Shown: in pieces, positions 48,299 to 57,068 of the stretch
Position numbering within the stretch: position 1 is the stretch's first letter
How the letters are laid out: each line of letters opens with the position of its first letter
Source of the DNA: Actinomadura atramentaria DSM 43919
GTDB taxonomy: Bacteria; Actinomycetota; Actinomycetes; Streptosporangiales; Streptosporangiaceae
Reading direction: 5' to 3'
Assembly (NCBI RefSeq): GCF_000381885.1
Contig: NZ_KB907223.1
Coordinates: 81,227 to 145,226, forward strand
DNA length: 64,000 nt
Made by a program: the position numbers and the translations under genes
The notes under the pieces: generated by a model
What the model was told of the DNA's origin: nothing
Seen by the model: the letters and a program-made list of their open reading frames with translations, nothing else
The model's database searches: none

Positions 48299-48574
48299 CG
48301 CCCCGGCGGCCGCGCCAAGGTGGCGGCGGGCCGGACGATCATGGCACTCTGGCGGGCACGGCGTACTCCGCCGGGACGGCCCCACTGGGCGGTTCGTCCC
48401 GATAACCTGCGAAGTACCGCCGTGCGCGGCGATCGGGCGGCGCGCCCGCCGCTCACCGCGCGGACCGGGACGACACTCGCGGTAAGGTGCGTTTCCGGCC
48501 CGCCCGCGATGGAGCGACGCGCCGCTGCGACGGTCCGGCGCGCCGCGCCGAAGCGAACCGAACGGAAGACCCTG
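48299..48574. other. Intergenic region upstream of the DUF948 gene
   Basis: No gene was recognised in these 276 bp. TAAGGT (48483-48488) is a possible -10 for the DUF948-DUF6167-alaS transcript, giving a leader of about 80 nt. No strong hairpin was seen. Confidence 0.4.
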
Positions 48575-48997
48575 ATGCTCACTGGCGGACAGCTCGCAGG
48601 TCTCATCGTGGCCGTGTTCTGGGCGGTGCTCGTCTCCTTCCTGGCCTACACGCTGCTGCGGCTCGCCCGCCTGCTCCGCGACGCGGGCGAGGTCGTCCAC
48701 GAGATCGCCGAGCAGGCCGGGCCGCTGCTGGACGACATGAACCGCACCGTCCGGCGCGCCAACGAGCAGCTCGGCCGCACCGACGTGATCACCAAGCAGG
48801 CCGCCGGGATCACCCAGAACGTCTCGGCCGTCACCACCGTCATGACGTCCGTCGTCGGCGGCCCGCTGGTGAAGGCCGCCGCGTTCTCCTACGGCGTCCG
48901 CAAGGCGCTCGGCGGCCGCGGCGACTCCGCCGCGGACGGCGCGCCGCAGCTCCCCCGCCCCCGCGAGGGCGGCGGCAGGAAGGGAGGCCGCCGGTGA
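48575..48997 (+). CDS. DUF948 membrane-associated protein
   Basis: This 140-residue protein has one N-terminal membrane segment (LAGLIVAVFWAVLVSFLAYTL) followed by a helical DUF948 region (LRDAGEVVHEIAEQAGPLLD to VMTSVVGGPLVKAAAFSYGV) and a basic glycine/arginine tail. Family members resemble YtxG-like general stress proteins; the role is unknown. The ATG at 48575 follows CGGAAG. It is directly upstream of the DUF6167 gene and alaS, as in many actinobacteria. Confidence 0.85.
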   Translation: MLTGGQLAGLIVAVFWAVLVSFLAYTLLRLARLLRDAGEVVHEIAEQAGPLLDDMNRTVRRANEQLGRTDVITKQAAGITQNVSAVTTVMTSVVGGPLVKAAAFSYGVRKALGGRGDSAADGAPQLPRPREGGGRKGGRR

Positions 48998-49314
48998 GGC
49001 GCCTGTTCTGGCTCTCGGTCGGCGCGGGCGCGGGCGTCTACGCCACGCACCGCGTCAAGCGCCGCGTCGAGCGGTTCGCCCGCGCCTGGTCGCCCGAGGG
49101 CGTCGCGGCCCGCGCCGTGGAGACCGGGCAGGGCGCCGGGCGGCGGCTGCGCGACTTCGCCTCCGACGTGCGCGTCGGGATGGCGGAGCGCGAGGAGGAA
49201 CTGCGCGCGGCGGTCCGGCTGGACCAGGCCCCGCCCGAGCCGGACGCCGTCCGGCGCGGCCGCGTCCTGCGGGCGCGGTACACGATCATCGACGACGACA
49301 AGGATGGCCACTGA
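48994..49314 (+). CDS. DUF6167 family protein
   Basis: This 106-residue protein starts with a short hydrophobic segment (RLFWLSVGAGAGVYATH) followed by basic and charged helices (KRRVERFARAW, GRRLRDFASDVRVGMAEREE). This matches the small DUF6167 proteins encoded before alaS in actinomycetes, from memory. The GTG start lies in the overlap with the DUF948 stop (GTGA). It ends 2 bp before alaS, so it shares the operon. Function is unknown. Confidence 0.8.
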   Translation: MRRLFWLSVGAGAGVYATHRVKRRVERFARAWSPEGVAARAVETGQGAGRRLRDFASDVRVGMAEREEELRAAVRLDQAPPEPDAVRRGRVLRARYTIIDDDKDGH

Positions 49315-49316
49315 TC

Positions 49317-51986
49317 ATGGAGTCGGCAGAGGTCGCGCGGCGCTTCCTCAACTTCTTCGCCGAGCGCGGGCACACCGTCGTGCCGTCGGCCAGCCTGATC
49401 GCCGAGGACCCGACGCTGCTGCTGGTGCCCGCCGGGATGGTGCCGTTCAAGCCGTACTTCCTCGGCCAGCGCACACCGCCGTCCCCCCGCATGACGAGCG
49501 CCCAGAAGTGCGTCCGGACCCCCGACATCGAAGAGGTCGGCAAGACCACCCGGCACGCCACCTTCTTCCAGATGCTCGGGAACTTCTCCATCGGGGACTA
49601 CTTCAAGGAGCAGGCGATCCCGTTCGCGTGGGAGCTGCTGACGCGGCCCCGCGAGGACGGCGGGTTCGGGTTCCCCGAAGAGAAGCTGTGGGTCACCGTC
49701 TACACCGACGACGACGAGGCCCAGGACCTCTGGCACGGCGAGGTCGGCGTCCCGCTGGACCGCATCCAGCGGCGCGGCCTGGCCGACAACTACTGGCACA
49801 TGGGCGTCCCCGGCCCCGGCGGGCCCTGCTCGGAGATCTACTACGACCGCGGCCCCGAGTACGGGCGCGAGGGCGGCCCCGTCGCGGACGAGGACCGGTA
49901 CCTGGAGGTCTGGAACCTCGTCTTCATGCAGAAGCAGCTCGGCGAGGTCCGCTCCAAGACCGACTTCGACGTCGTGGGCGACCTGCCGTCCCGCAACATC
50001 GACACCGGCATGGGCCTGGAGCGCATGGCGGCGATCCTCCAGGGCGTCGACAACATCTACGAGACCGACACCCTGTGGCGGGTCCTGCAGCGCGCCGCCG
50101 AGCTGACGGGCGTCAAGTACGGCGCGGACCGCCGCGACGACGTGTCGCTGCGCGTCGTCGCCGACCACGTCCGCAGCGGCACGATGATGGTCGCGGACGG
50201 CATCCGCCCCGGCAACGAGGGCCGCGGCTACGTCCTGCGCCGCATCCTGCGCCGTTCCGTCCGCAACCTGCGGCTCCTCGGCGGCCAGGACGCCGGCCTC
50301 ATGCACGCCCTCACCGAGACCGCCATCGCGGCGATGGGCGAGCAGTACCCCGACCTGGTCCGCACCGCAGCGAACATCCACACCGTCATCGACGCGGAGG
50401 AGGACTCGTTCCTCCAGACGCTCCGCACCGGCACCGCGATCTTCGACACCGCCGTCGAGGAGACCCGCCGCTCCGGCGGGCGCGCGCTGCCCGGCGCGCA
50501 GGCGTTCAAGCTCCACGACACCTACGGCTTCCCCATCGACCTCACCCTGGAGATGGCCGCCGAGCAGGGCCTCAAGGTCGACGAGGACGGCTTCCGCCGC
50601 CTCATGGCCGAGCAGCGGGACCGGGCCAAGAAGGACGCCCGCGAGAAGAAGACCGGCAACCTCGACGTCTCCGTCCTGGACGAGCTGCTCACCCGCTCCG
50701 GCGGCCGCGTGGACTTCACCGGCTACAAGTCGGTGACGGGCGACGCCCGGCTCGTCGGCCTGATCATCAACGGCGCCAACGTGCAGGCGGCGGGCGAGGG
50801 CGCGGAGGTCGAGGTCGTCCTGGACCGCACCCCCTTCTACGCCGAGGGCGGCGGCCAGCTCTCCGACCAGGGCACGATCACGTTCGGGAACGGCGCGCGC
50901 GTCGCCGTCCACGACGTGCAGGCCCCGCTCGCCGGGCTCGTCGTCCACCGCGGCAGGGTCACCGCGGGCGAGGCGCGCGTCGGCGACACCGCGTTCGCCG
51001 AGATCGACGTCGAGCGCCGCCGCGCGATCTCCCGCTCCCACACCGCGACCCACATGGTCCACGCCGGATTCCGCCGCGCGCTCGGCGAATCCGCCGCGCA
51101 GGCCGGGTCGGAGAACTCCCCGGGCCGCTTCCGGTTCGACTTCACCGCCTCCGGCGCGGTCCCGCCGAGCGTCCTGCGGGACGTGGAGGACGAGGTCAAC
51201 GCCGTCCTCGTCGACGACCTGGACGTCCGCGCCTTCCACACCTCCATCGACGAGGCCCGCGCGATGGGCGCGCTCGCCCTGTTCGGCGAGAAGTACGGCG
51301 ACGAGGTCCGCGTCGTTGAGGTCGGCGACTACTCCCGCGAGCTGTGCGGCGGCACCCACGTCGCCAGCTCCGGGCAGCTCGGCCTGGTCAAGGTGCTGGG
51401 CGAGTCGTCCATCGGCGCGGGCGTCCGCCGCGTCGAGGCGCTCGTCGGCATCGACGCGTTCCGGTTCCTCGCCCGCGAGAGCGTGCTCGTCGCGCAGCTC
51501 GCGGAGCAGATGAAGGTCCGCAGGGAGCAGCTCCCCGAGCGGATCTCCGGCGTCGTCGCCCGGCTGCGCGAGGCCGAGAAGGACCTGGAGCGGCTGCGCT
51601 CCCAGCAGGTCCTCGCGGTCGCCGGGTCGCTGGCCGACGGGGCCCGCGACGTCGGCGGCGTCGCCTACGTCGCGCACCGCGCGCCGGACGGCACCGGCGC
51701 GGACGACCTGCGCAAGCTCGCCGTGGACGTGCGCGGGCGGCTCGCCGGGCGGCCCGCCGTCGTCATGGTCGTCGGCGTCCCCAAGGACCGGCCCGTCGTG
51801 GTCGTCGCCGTCAGCGAGGGGGCCCGCGACCGCGGCCTCAAGGCGGGCGCGCTCGTCGGCGTCGCCGCCCGCGCCCTCGGCGGCGGGGGCGGCGGCAAGG
51901 ACGACCTCGCCCAGGGCGGGGGTGCGAACGCCGGCGCGGTCGGCGACGCGCTGACCGCCGTCGAACGAGCCGTCGAGGCCGTGTGA
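49317..51986 (+). CDS. alaS: Alanyl-tRNA synthetase
   Basis: This 889-residue class II synthetase has the aminoacylation core (RRFLNFFAERGHTVVPSASL, CVRTPDIEEVGKTTRHATFF, GMGLERMAAILQGVDNIYET), the editing domain with zinc ligands HTATHMVHAGF and CGGTHVA, and the C-terminal C-Ala domain ending in a glycine-rich segment (GGGGGGKDDLAQGGG). All motifs are intact and length matches the family. AAGGA precedes the ATG. It begins just after the DUF6167 gene and leads into ruvX-mltG-aroE, the conserved actinobacterial order. Confidence 0.96.
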   Translation: MESAEVARRFLNFFAERGHTVVPSASLIAEDPTLLLVPAGMVPFKPYFLGQRTPPSPRMTSAQKCVRTPDIEEVGKTTRHATFFQMLGNFSIGDYFKEQAIPFAWELLTRPREDGGFGFPEEKLWVTVYTDDDEAQDLWHGEVGVPLDRIQRRGLADNYWHMGVPGPGGPCSEIYYDRGPEYGREGGPVADEDRYLEVWNLVFMQKQLGEVRSKTDFDVVGDLPSRNIDTGMGLERMAAILQGVDNIYETDTLWRVLQRAAELTGVKYGADRRDDVSLRVVADHVRSGTMMVADGIRPGNEGRGYVLRRILRRSVRNLRLLGGQDAGLMHALTETAIAAMGEQYPDLVRTAANIHTVIDAEEDSFLQTLRTGTAIFDTAVEETRRSGGRALPGAQAFKLHDTYGFPIDLTLEMAAEQGLKVDEDGFRRLMAEQRDRAKKDAREKKTGNLDVSVLDELLTRSGGRVDFTGYKSVTGDARLVGLIINGANVQAAGEGAEVEVVLDRTPFYAEGGGQLSDQGTITFGNGARVAVHDVQAPLAGLVVHRGRVTAGEARVGDTAFAEIDVERRRAISRSHTATHMVHAGFRRALGESAAQAGSENSPGRFRFDFTASGAVPPSVLRDVEDEVNAVLVDDLDVRAFHTSIDEARAMGALALFGEKYGDEVRVVEVGDYSRELCGGTHVASSGQLGLVKVLGESSIGAGVRRVEALVGIDAFRFLARESVLVAQLAEQMKVRREQLPERISGVVARLREAEKDLERLRSQQVLAVAGSLADGARDVGGVAYVAHRAPDGTGADDLRKLAVDVRGRLAGRPAVVMVVGVPKDRPVVVVAVSEGARDRGLKAGALVGVAARALGGGGGGKDDLAQGGGANAGAVGDALTAVERAVEAV

Positions 51987-52011
51987 GCGGGCCGGCGGCG
52001 GGGGAGCCGCG

Positions 52012-52470
52012 ATGAGGACCGGCGTCCGGCTCGGCGTCGACGTCGGGAGCGTCCGCGTCGGGGTCGCGCGCAGCGACCCCCGCGGGGCCCTCGCCGTGCC
52101 GCTGGAGACCGTCCGGTTCGGCCGCGGCGACGTCGACCGGATCGTCGAGCTGATGGCCGAGTACGAGGCCGTCGAGGTCGTCGTCGGGCTGCCCACGTCG
52201 CTGTCGGGCCGGGAGGGCCCGGCGGCGGCCGCCGCCCGCCGGTTCGCGCGGATGCTCGCCGGCCGCCTCCCCGCCGGGACCGTCCGGATGTACGACGAGC
52301 GGCTCACCACGGTCACCGCCGAGGCGGGGCTGCGGGCGGGCGGCGTCCACGGGCAGGCGCGGCGCAGGGTCGTCGACCAGGCCGCCGCGACCGTCCTGCT
52401 GCAGGCCGCGCTGGACGCCGAGCGCAGCACCGGCCGACCGCCGGGCGAGACCGTCGGTGAGGGCACATGA
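52012..52470 (+). CDS. ruvX: Putative Holliday junction resolvase / pre-16S rRNA nuclease YqgF
   Basis: This 152-residue RNase H-fold protein has RLGVDVGSVRVGVARSDPRG with the first aspartate, VEVVVGLPTSLSGREGPAA, and YDERLTTVTAEAGL with a second acidic residue. Homologues process the 5' end of 16S rRNA and were earlier proposed as resolvases. GGGGGAG precedes the ATG. It is 25 bp after alaS and overlaps mltG in ATGA. Confidence 0.92.
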   Translation: MRTGVRLGVDVGSVRVGVARSDPRGALAVPLETVRFGRGDVDRIVELMAEYEAVEVVVGLPTSLSGREGPAAAAARRFARMLAGRLPAGTVRMYDERLTTVTAEAGLRAGGVHGQARRRVVDQAAATVLLQAALDAERSTGRPPGETVGEGT

Positions 52471-53609
52471 GCGACCTCGACCTGTTCTCCGAAGCGCCGC
52501 GCGGCGACCGGCGGCGCCGCCGCCCGGCCGCCGTCCCGCAGCGCAGGCGCCGCAAGCGGCGCAGCGGCAAGGCGGCGTTCCTGTTCGCGATGGCGTTCCT
52601 CGTCGCGATCGTCGGCACCGGCGGCGTCCTCGGCGCGGCGTGGCTCGACAACCGCCTGCACCCGCCGGACTACTCCGGCGAGGGGACGGGCAGCGTCACC
52701 GTCCAGGTCGCCGAGGGCGCGACCGGGCAGGCCATCGGCACGGCCCTGCACGAGCACGACGTGATCAAGAGCGTCGCCGCGTTCCTCAAGGTCTACGCGG
52801 GGGAGACCCGCGCCAGCGGCATCCAGCCGGGTTTCTACCAGATGCGGCGCAAGATGTCGTCGCGCGCGGCGATGACGCTGCTGCTCGACCCCAAGTCCCG
52901 CGCGGGGAACCAGATCACCATCCCCGAGGGTCGGCGAGCTGGTGAAATCTACGAACTGCTGGCCAAGAAGACCGGGATCTCGGCGAAGAAGTTCCAGGCC
53001 GCCGCGAAGAACACCAAGGCGCTCGGCCTGCCCAAGTACGCCGACGGCAAGGTCGAGGGCTACCTGTTCCCCGGCCGCTACGACCTCGACCCGAACGCGT
53101 CCGCGCCGCAGATCCTCAAGGCGATGGTGGCCCGGTTCAAGGACGAGGCCCAGAAGGTCGGGCTGGAGGAGAAGGCCGGCGACGTGGGGCTCAAGCCCGG
53201 CGAGGTCGTCGTGCTGGCGAGCCTGCTGCAGGCCGAGGGCGGCACCGAGGAGGACTACCCCAAGATCGCGCGGGTGCTCTACAACCGGCTGCACGCCGGG
53301 CGCAAGCTCCAGCTCGACACGACGGTCCTGTACGCGCTGAACAAGCGCACGCTGCACGTCACGTACAAGGACACGGCCGTCCGGTCGCCCTACAGCACCT
53401 ACTACGTCAAGGGCCTGCCGGTCGGCGCGATCGACAGCCCCGGCGCGGCGGCGCTGGAGGCGGCGCTGAAGCCCGCGGACGGCGACTGGCTGTTCTTCGT
53501 GACCACCGACCCGTCCACAGGCCACACCGAGTACGGCACGACCGACGCCGACTTCACCCGCATGAAGAACGAACTCGACAAATGGCTGGCGGCGCACCCC
53601 GATGGCTGA
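52467..53609 (+). CDS. mltG: Endolytic murein transglycosylase MltG
   Basis: This 380-residue protein has a basic cytosolic N-terminus (RRKRRSGK), one membrane segment (AAFLFAMAFLVAIVGTGGVL) and a YceG-like extracytoplasmic domain. The catalytic glutamate lies in ASLLQAEGGTEEDYPKIARV, followed by YNRLHAGRKLQLDTTVLYAL. It cuts nascent glycan strands and may set their length. The ATG overlaps the ruvX stop, and its stop overlaps aroE by 8 nt, so it is embedded in the alaS-aroE operon. Confidence 0.94.
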   Translation: MSDLDLFSEAPRGDRRRRRPAAVPQRRRRKRRSGKAAFLFAMAFLVAIVGTGGVLGAAWLDNRLHPPDYSGEGTGSVTVQVAEGATGQAIGTALHEHDVIKSVAAFLKVYAGETRASGIQPGFYQMRRKMSSRAAMTLLLDPKSRAGNQITIPEGRRAGEIYELLAKKTGISAKKFQAAAKNTKALGLPKYADGKVEGYLFPGRYDLDPNASAPQILKAMVARFKDEAQKVGLEEKAGDVGLKPGEVVVLASLLQAEGGTEEDYPKIARVLYNRLHAGRKLQLDTTVLYALNKRTLHVTYKDTAVRSPYSTYYVKGLPVGAIDSPGAAALEAALKPADGDWLFFVTTDPSTGHTEYGTTDADFTRMKNELDKWLAAHPDG

Positions 53610-54438
53610 CGAGAACACGACGTTCCGCGCGGCCGTGCTCGGCTCGCCCGTCGCCCACTCGCTGTCGCCGGCGCTGCACCGCGCGGCGTACGCGGCGATG
53701 GGCCTGGACGACTGGTCGTACACGGCGGTGGAGTGCGCCGAGGACGGTCTGGCCGGGTTCCTCGACGGGCTGGACGCGGGCTGGGCGGGGCTGTCGCTGA
53801 CGATGCCCCTCAAGCGCGTCGCGCTCGACCTCGCGGACGAGGCGTCCGACCTGGCCGTCGCGGTCGGCGGGGCGAACACCCTCGTCCTGCGCGACGGCCG
53901 CCGCGTCGCGGACAACACCGACGTCCACGGGATCGTCGCCGCGCTGACCGAGGCGGGCCTGGGCGATCCCGGGTCGGCCCTGGTCCTGGGCGGCGGGGCG
54001 ACGGCGGCGTCCGCGTTCGCGGCCCTCGCCCGGCTCGGGCTGGACTCGGTGCGGCTGGCCGTGCGCAGCCCCGAGCGCGCCGCCGCGTCGGTGGCGGCGG
54101 GCGAGCGGTTCGGGCTGGCCGTCGAGGTCTCGCCGCTCGACCGCGTCCCGGAGCTGCTGGACGTCGGCCTGGTGGTCTCGACGCTGCCGGGCGGGGCCGC
54201 CGACGCGTTCGCCGCGCCGGTCGCGGCCTCGGGCGCGGCGCTGTTCGACGTCGTCTACGCCCCGTGGCCCACGGCCCTCGCGGCGGCCGTGTCGGCGGCG
54301 GGCCGGCCCGTCGTCGGCGGCTTCGCGATGCTGCTGCACCAGGCCGTCCGGCAGGTCGCCCTGATGACGGGCCGCGCGGACGTCCCGGTGGAGGCGATGC
54401 GCGCCGCCGGAGCGGCCGAACTGGCCCGCCGCGCCTGA
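53602..54438 (+). CDS. aroE: Shikimate dehydrogenase
   Basis: This 278-residue enzyme reduces 3-dehydroshikimate with NADPH in the aromatic amino acid pathway. It has the substrate-site motif GSPVAHSLSPALHRAAYAAM, the catalytic lysine in LTMPLKR, GGANTLV, NTDVHGI, the nucleotide-binding LVLGGGATAASAFAAL and a C-terminal QAVRQVALMTG. The start lies 8 nt inside mltG, in another frame. It ends the alaS-ruvX-mltG-aroE unit; aroC and aroK are not in this window. Confidence 0.93.
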   Translation: MADENTTFRAAVLGSPVAHSLSPALHRAAYAAMGLDDWSYTAVECAEDGLAGFLDGLDAGWAGLSLTMPLKRVALDLADEASDLAVAVGGANTLVLRDGRRVADNTDVHGIVAALTEAGLGDPGSALVLGGGATAASAFAALARLGLDSVRLAVRSPERAAASVAAGERFGLAVEVSPLDRVPELLDVGLVVSTLPGGAADAFAAPVAASGAALFDVVYAPWPTALAAAVSAAGRPVVGGFAMLLHQAVRQVALMTGRADVPVEAMRAAGAAELARRA

Positions 54439-54791
54439 CCGCCGGGGAATCCCGCGGCCCCGCGCGGTGTTGTGCGGGGGCGGTGGTATCCCGGGGCAGC
54501 GCGAACAGCTCGACACGGGTGGTAGAGTGGGAACTCGACCGGCCTGGCGAGCGTGTTCCGACGCGCGCACCGGGCGCTCAAGCGGAGGCCACCTCCCACC
54601 TGACCGGCCCACGGCCGGCGGGTCTCGGTCCGGCACGCGGGCGCCGTCCCGCGACGCCGTCGCCCCGGCGCATCGTCGCCGCGGGCGGCCGAAGGTGGCC
54701 CCGTATGCGAGTCGTGCGGGGCTTTTCGCATGGGAGCCCTGGGGTACGACCGGTCCGAGAACTTTCACGACTGCGGCCCCTAGGAGGTCCC
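54439..54791 (+). promoter_or_regulatory. infC leader region with intrinsic terminator
   Basis: This 353-bp region contains no separate gene. TAGAGT (54523-54528) is a likely -10, giving a leader of about 255 nt. At 54698-54726 GCCCCG pairs with CGGGGC around a 13-nt loop and is followed by TTTT, an intrinsic terminator. An alternative pairing ATGCGA (54705-54710) with TCGCAT (54726-54731) would exclude it. This suggests conditional termination before the infC ribosome-binding site. The in-frame sequence upstream of infC is arginine/proline-rich and not likely coding. Confidence 0.5.
54698..54726 (+). terminator. Intrinsic terminator in the infC leader
   Basis: The stem is GCCCCG (54698-54703) with CGGGGC (54717-54722), followed by TTTT (54723-54726). 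A U-tract terminator is uncommon in so GC-rich a genome and lies 65 nt before infC, not at a gene end. Confidence 0.6.
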
Positions 54792-55376
54792 ATCAGCGCC
54801 GAACCGCGTATCAACGACCGCATTCGCGTGCCCGAGGTCCGGCTCGTCGGCCCGAACGGCGAACAGGTGGGCATCGTTCCCATCGCCAAGGCCCTTGAGC
54901 TCGCGCGTGAGTCGGACCTCGACCTCGTCGAGGTGGCGCCCACCGCGCGCCCGCCCGTCGCCAAGCTCATGGACTACGGCAAGTTCAAGTACGAGTCCGC
55001 GATGAAGGCGCGTGAGGCGCGGAAGAACCAGGCGCACACGATCATCAAGGAGATCAAGCTCCGGCCGAAGATCGACCCGCACGACTACGAGACCAAGAAG
55101 GGTCACGTGGTGCGGTTCCTCAAGGCCGGGGACAAGGTCAAGGTGACGATCATGTTCCGCGGCCGCGAGCAGTCCCGGCCGGAGCTCGGCTACCGGCTCC
55201 TGCAGCGGCTCGCGGAGGACGTCGACGACCTCGGCTTCGTCGAGTCCCGCGCCAAGCAGGACGGCCGTAACATGATCATGGTGATCGGTCCGCACAAGAA
55301 GAAGGCCGAGGCCAAGGCGGAGGCGAAGGCCGAGCGCGACGCGTCGCGCGCGGACCAGTCGCAGGCCGCCGGCTGA
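54792..55376 (+). CDS. infC: Translation initiation factor IF-3
   Basis: This 194-residue protein binds the 30S subunit and checks start codons. It shows EPRINDRIRVPEVRLVGPNG, the linker and MDYGKFKYESAMKAREARKN, FLKAGDKVKVTIMFRGREQS and RNMIMVIGPHKKK, then a charged tail (EAKAEAKAERDASRADQ). The start is the non-standard ATC at 54792, 4 nt after a perfect AGGAGGT; rare start codons in infC support autoregulation because IF-3 discriminates against them. A leader terminator lies upstream. It heads the infC-rpmI-rplT cluster. Confidence 0.95.
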   Translation: MSAEPRINDRIRVPEVRLVGPNGEQVGIVPIAKALELARESDLDLVEVAPTARPPVAKLMDYGKFKYESAMKAREARKNQAHTIIKEIKLRPKIDPHDYETKKGHVVRFLKAGDKVKVTIMFRGREQSRPELGYRLLQRLAEDVDDLGFVESRAKQDGRNMIMVIGPHKKKAEAKAEAKAERDASRADQSQAAG

Positions 55377-55380
55377 CCCC

Positions 55381-55523
55381 GGGCCGGCGCCGGTCGCCGG
55401 CCCGGTCCGCACCCCGGTCCGACGGGTCCGGGACGCACGTACATTGAAGCCTGCCCAGGCGCGATCCGACAGGTCCGGGGAGCGCGCCCGGTCAGGCACG
55501 CCCCCGCGCGCCGGTGCGGGGGC
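55381..55523 (+). promoter_or_regulatory. infC-rpmI intergenic region: hairpins and internal promoter
   Basis: GGGCCGGC (55381-55388) pairs with GCCGGCCC (55396-55403), just after infC. TACATT (55440-55445) is a possible -10 for rpmI-rplT. GCCCCCGC (55500-55507) pairs with GCGGGGGC (55516-55523) shortly before the rpmI ribosome-binding site and could be involved in L20 autoregulation. Confidence 0.4.
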
Positions 55524-55550
55524 GCACGAGTTGAGGAGACGACGGCGACC

Positions 55551-55745
55551 ATGCCGAAGACCAAGACCCACAGCGGTGCCAAGAAGCGCTTCAAGCTGAC
55601 CGGCTCCGGCAAGGTGATGCGCCGCCGCGCCAACAAGAACCACCTGCTCGAGCACAAGCCCTCCAAGCGCACCCGCCGCCTGGACGGCCCGGCCGTCGTG
55701 GCGCCGGCCGACGCCAAGAACATCAAGAAGCTGCTCCGCAAGTAG
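55551..55745 (+). CDS. rpmI: Large-subunit ribosomal protein bL35
   Basis: This 64-residue basic protein is a complete bL35: MPKTKTHSGAKKRFKLTGSG, KVMRRRANKNHLLEHKPSKR, and the terminal KNIKKLLRK. It is a structural part of the 50S subunit. GAGGAG lies upstream of the ATG. It stands between infC and rplT as in most bacteria. Confidence 0.97.
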   Translation: MPKTKTHSGAKKRFKLTGSGKVMRRRANKNHLLEHKPSKRTRRLDGPAVVAPADAKNIKKLLRK

Positions 55746-55807
55746 TCCGGACAACCTGACCCCGCCGGAGCCCGGAAGGGCCCGGCCCCCACGAAGGAGT
55801 TCAACAC

Positions 55808-56185
55808 GTGGCACGCGTGAAGCGGGCGGTCAACGCCGCCAAGAAGCGTCGGGTCGTCCTGGAGCGGTCGAGCGGCTACCGCGGCCAGCGGTCGCGCCTG
55901 TACCGCAAGGCCAAGGAGCAGCAGCTCCACTCGATGACGTACGCCTTCCGGGACCGCAAGGACCGCAAGGGCCAGTTCCGCCGCCTGTGGATCCAGCGCA
56001 TCAACGCGGCGGCCCGCGCCAACGGCATGACCTACAACCGGCTCATCCAGGGCCTCAAGCTCGCCGAGGTCGAGGTCGACCGGCGCATGCTGGCCGAGCT
56101 GGCCGTCAACGACGCCGCCGCGTTCGCGGCGCTCGTCGAGGTGGCCCGGGCCGCGCTGCCGACCGAGGGCAGCGAGGCGGCCTGA
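55808..56185 (+). CDS. rplT: Large-subunit ribosomal protein bL20
   Basis: This 125-residue protein is needed early in 50S assembly. It matches bL20 throughout: MARVKRAVNAAKKRRVVLER, GYRGQRSRLYRKAKEQ, YAFRDRKDRKGQFRRLWIQR, YNRLIQGLKLAEVEVDRRML. The GTG start has AAGGAG 8 nt upstream. In other bacteria L20 represses its own operon through mRNA structure; the hairpin before rpmI is a candidate, untested here. Confidence 0.97.
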   Translation: MARVKRAVNAAKKRRVVLERSSGYRGQRSRLYRKAKEQQLHSMTYAFRDRKDRKGQFRRLWIQRINAAARANGMTYNRLIQGLKLAEVEVDRRMLAELAVNDAAAFAALVEVARAALPTEGSEAA

Positions 56186-56255
56186 GCCGCGCGGCGGTCC
56201 CCGGTCCCGGCGCCGCGTCGCCGGCCCGGGCGGGGGCTCGAAAGGGGAAGGGCGC

Positions 56256-57068
56256 ATGGCGGGTCGTGAGCTGACCTCGATCCGCTCACCGCGGGTGAAG
56301 GCCGCGCGGCGGCTCGCCAAGCGCGCGTTCCGCCGCCGCGAGCGGCGGTTCCTGGCCGAGGGGCCGCAGGCGGTGCGCGAGGCGCTGGCGATCGAGGGCG
56401 GCCTGGCGGAGCTGTTCACCACGGCCGAGGCCGAGACGCGGCACGCCGACCTCGTCGAGGCGGCGGAGCGCGCGGGGGCGCCGGTGCTGCGGGTGAGCGG
56501 CGAGGTCATGGCCGAGCTGGCGCAGACCGTCACCCCGCAGGGGCTGCTGGCGGTCTGCGAGTTCGTGGACGTCCCGCTCGCGGAGTCGCTGGCGGCCGGG
56601 CCCCGGCTGGTGACGGTCCTCGCGCACGTCCGCGACCCGGGCAACGCCGGGACGGTCCTGCGCACGGCCGACGCCGCCGGGTCGGAGTCGGTGGTGTTCA
56701 CCGACGCGTCGGTGGACCCGTACAACGGCAAGTGCGTGCGGGCGTCGGCGGGCAGCCTCTTCCACCTGCCGGTCGTCGTCGGGCCGCGGTTCGACACGCT
56801 GATCCCCGAGCTGAAGAGCGCGGGGCTCACGGTGCTCGCCGCCGACGGCGCGGGCCCGCGCACGCTGGACGCGTGCATCGACGACGGCACCCTCGCCGGC
56901 CCGACGGCGTGGGTGTTCGGGAACGAGGCGTGGGGTCTGCCGGACGAGATCCTGCGGCACGTGGACGGATGCGTCCGGGTGCCGATCTACGGGCGGGCGG
57001 AGAGCCTGAACCTCGCGACGGCGGCGGCGGTCTGCCTGTACGCGTCGGCCCGCGCCCAGCGCGGCTGA
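56256..57068 (+). CDS. TrmH/SpoU-family rRNA methyltransferase
   Basis: This 270-residue SPOUT enzyme 2'-O-methylates RNA using SAM, most likely 23S rRNA. After an N-terminal substrate-binding domain (RRERRFLAEGPQAVREAL) come the three knot motifs: DPGNAGTVLRTADAAGSE, AWVFGNEAWGLPDE and VPIYGRAESLNLATAAAV. The exact target nucleotide cannot be told. GGGGAAGG precedes the ATG. It follows rplT by 70 bp, a common actinobacterial position between the ribosomal genes and pheST. Confidence 0.92.
   Translation: MAGRELTSIRSPRVKAARRLAKRAFRRRERRFLAEGPQAVREALAIEGGLAELFTTAEAETRHADLVEAAERAGAPVLRVSGEVMAELAQTVTPQGLLAVCEFVDVPLAESLAAGPRLVTVLAHVRDPGNAGTVLRTADAAGSESVVFTDASVDPYNGKCVRASAGSLFHLPVVVGPRFDTLIPELKSAGLTVLAADGAGPRTLDACIDDGTLAGPTAWVFGNEAWGLPDEILRHVDGCVRVPIYGRAESLNLATAAAVCLYASARAQRG

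Noticed and set aside
49038..53918. A 1626-codon open frame on the minus strand
   Set aside because: It is antisense to alaS, ruvX and mltG, all of which are well-supported; long antisense frames are expected at this GC content.
54517..54524. GGGTGGTA in the infC leader, resembling the T-box core
   Set aside because: There is no specifier stem or downstream T-box terminator arrangement, and infC is not a T-box target.
53733..54791. N-terminal extension of infC upstream of 54792
   Set aside because: The in-frame upstream sequence overlaps aroE and the leader terminator and is low-complexity; AGGAGGT at the ATC start and family length support 54792.
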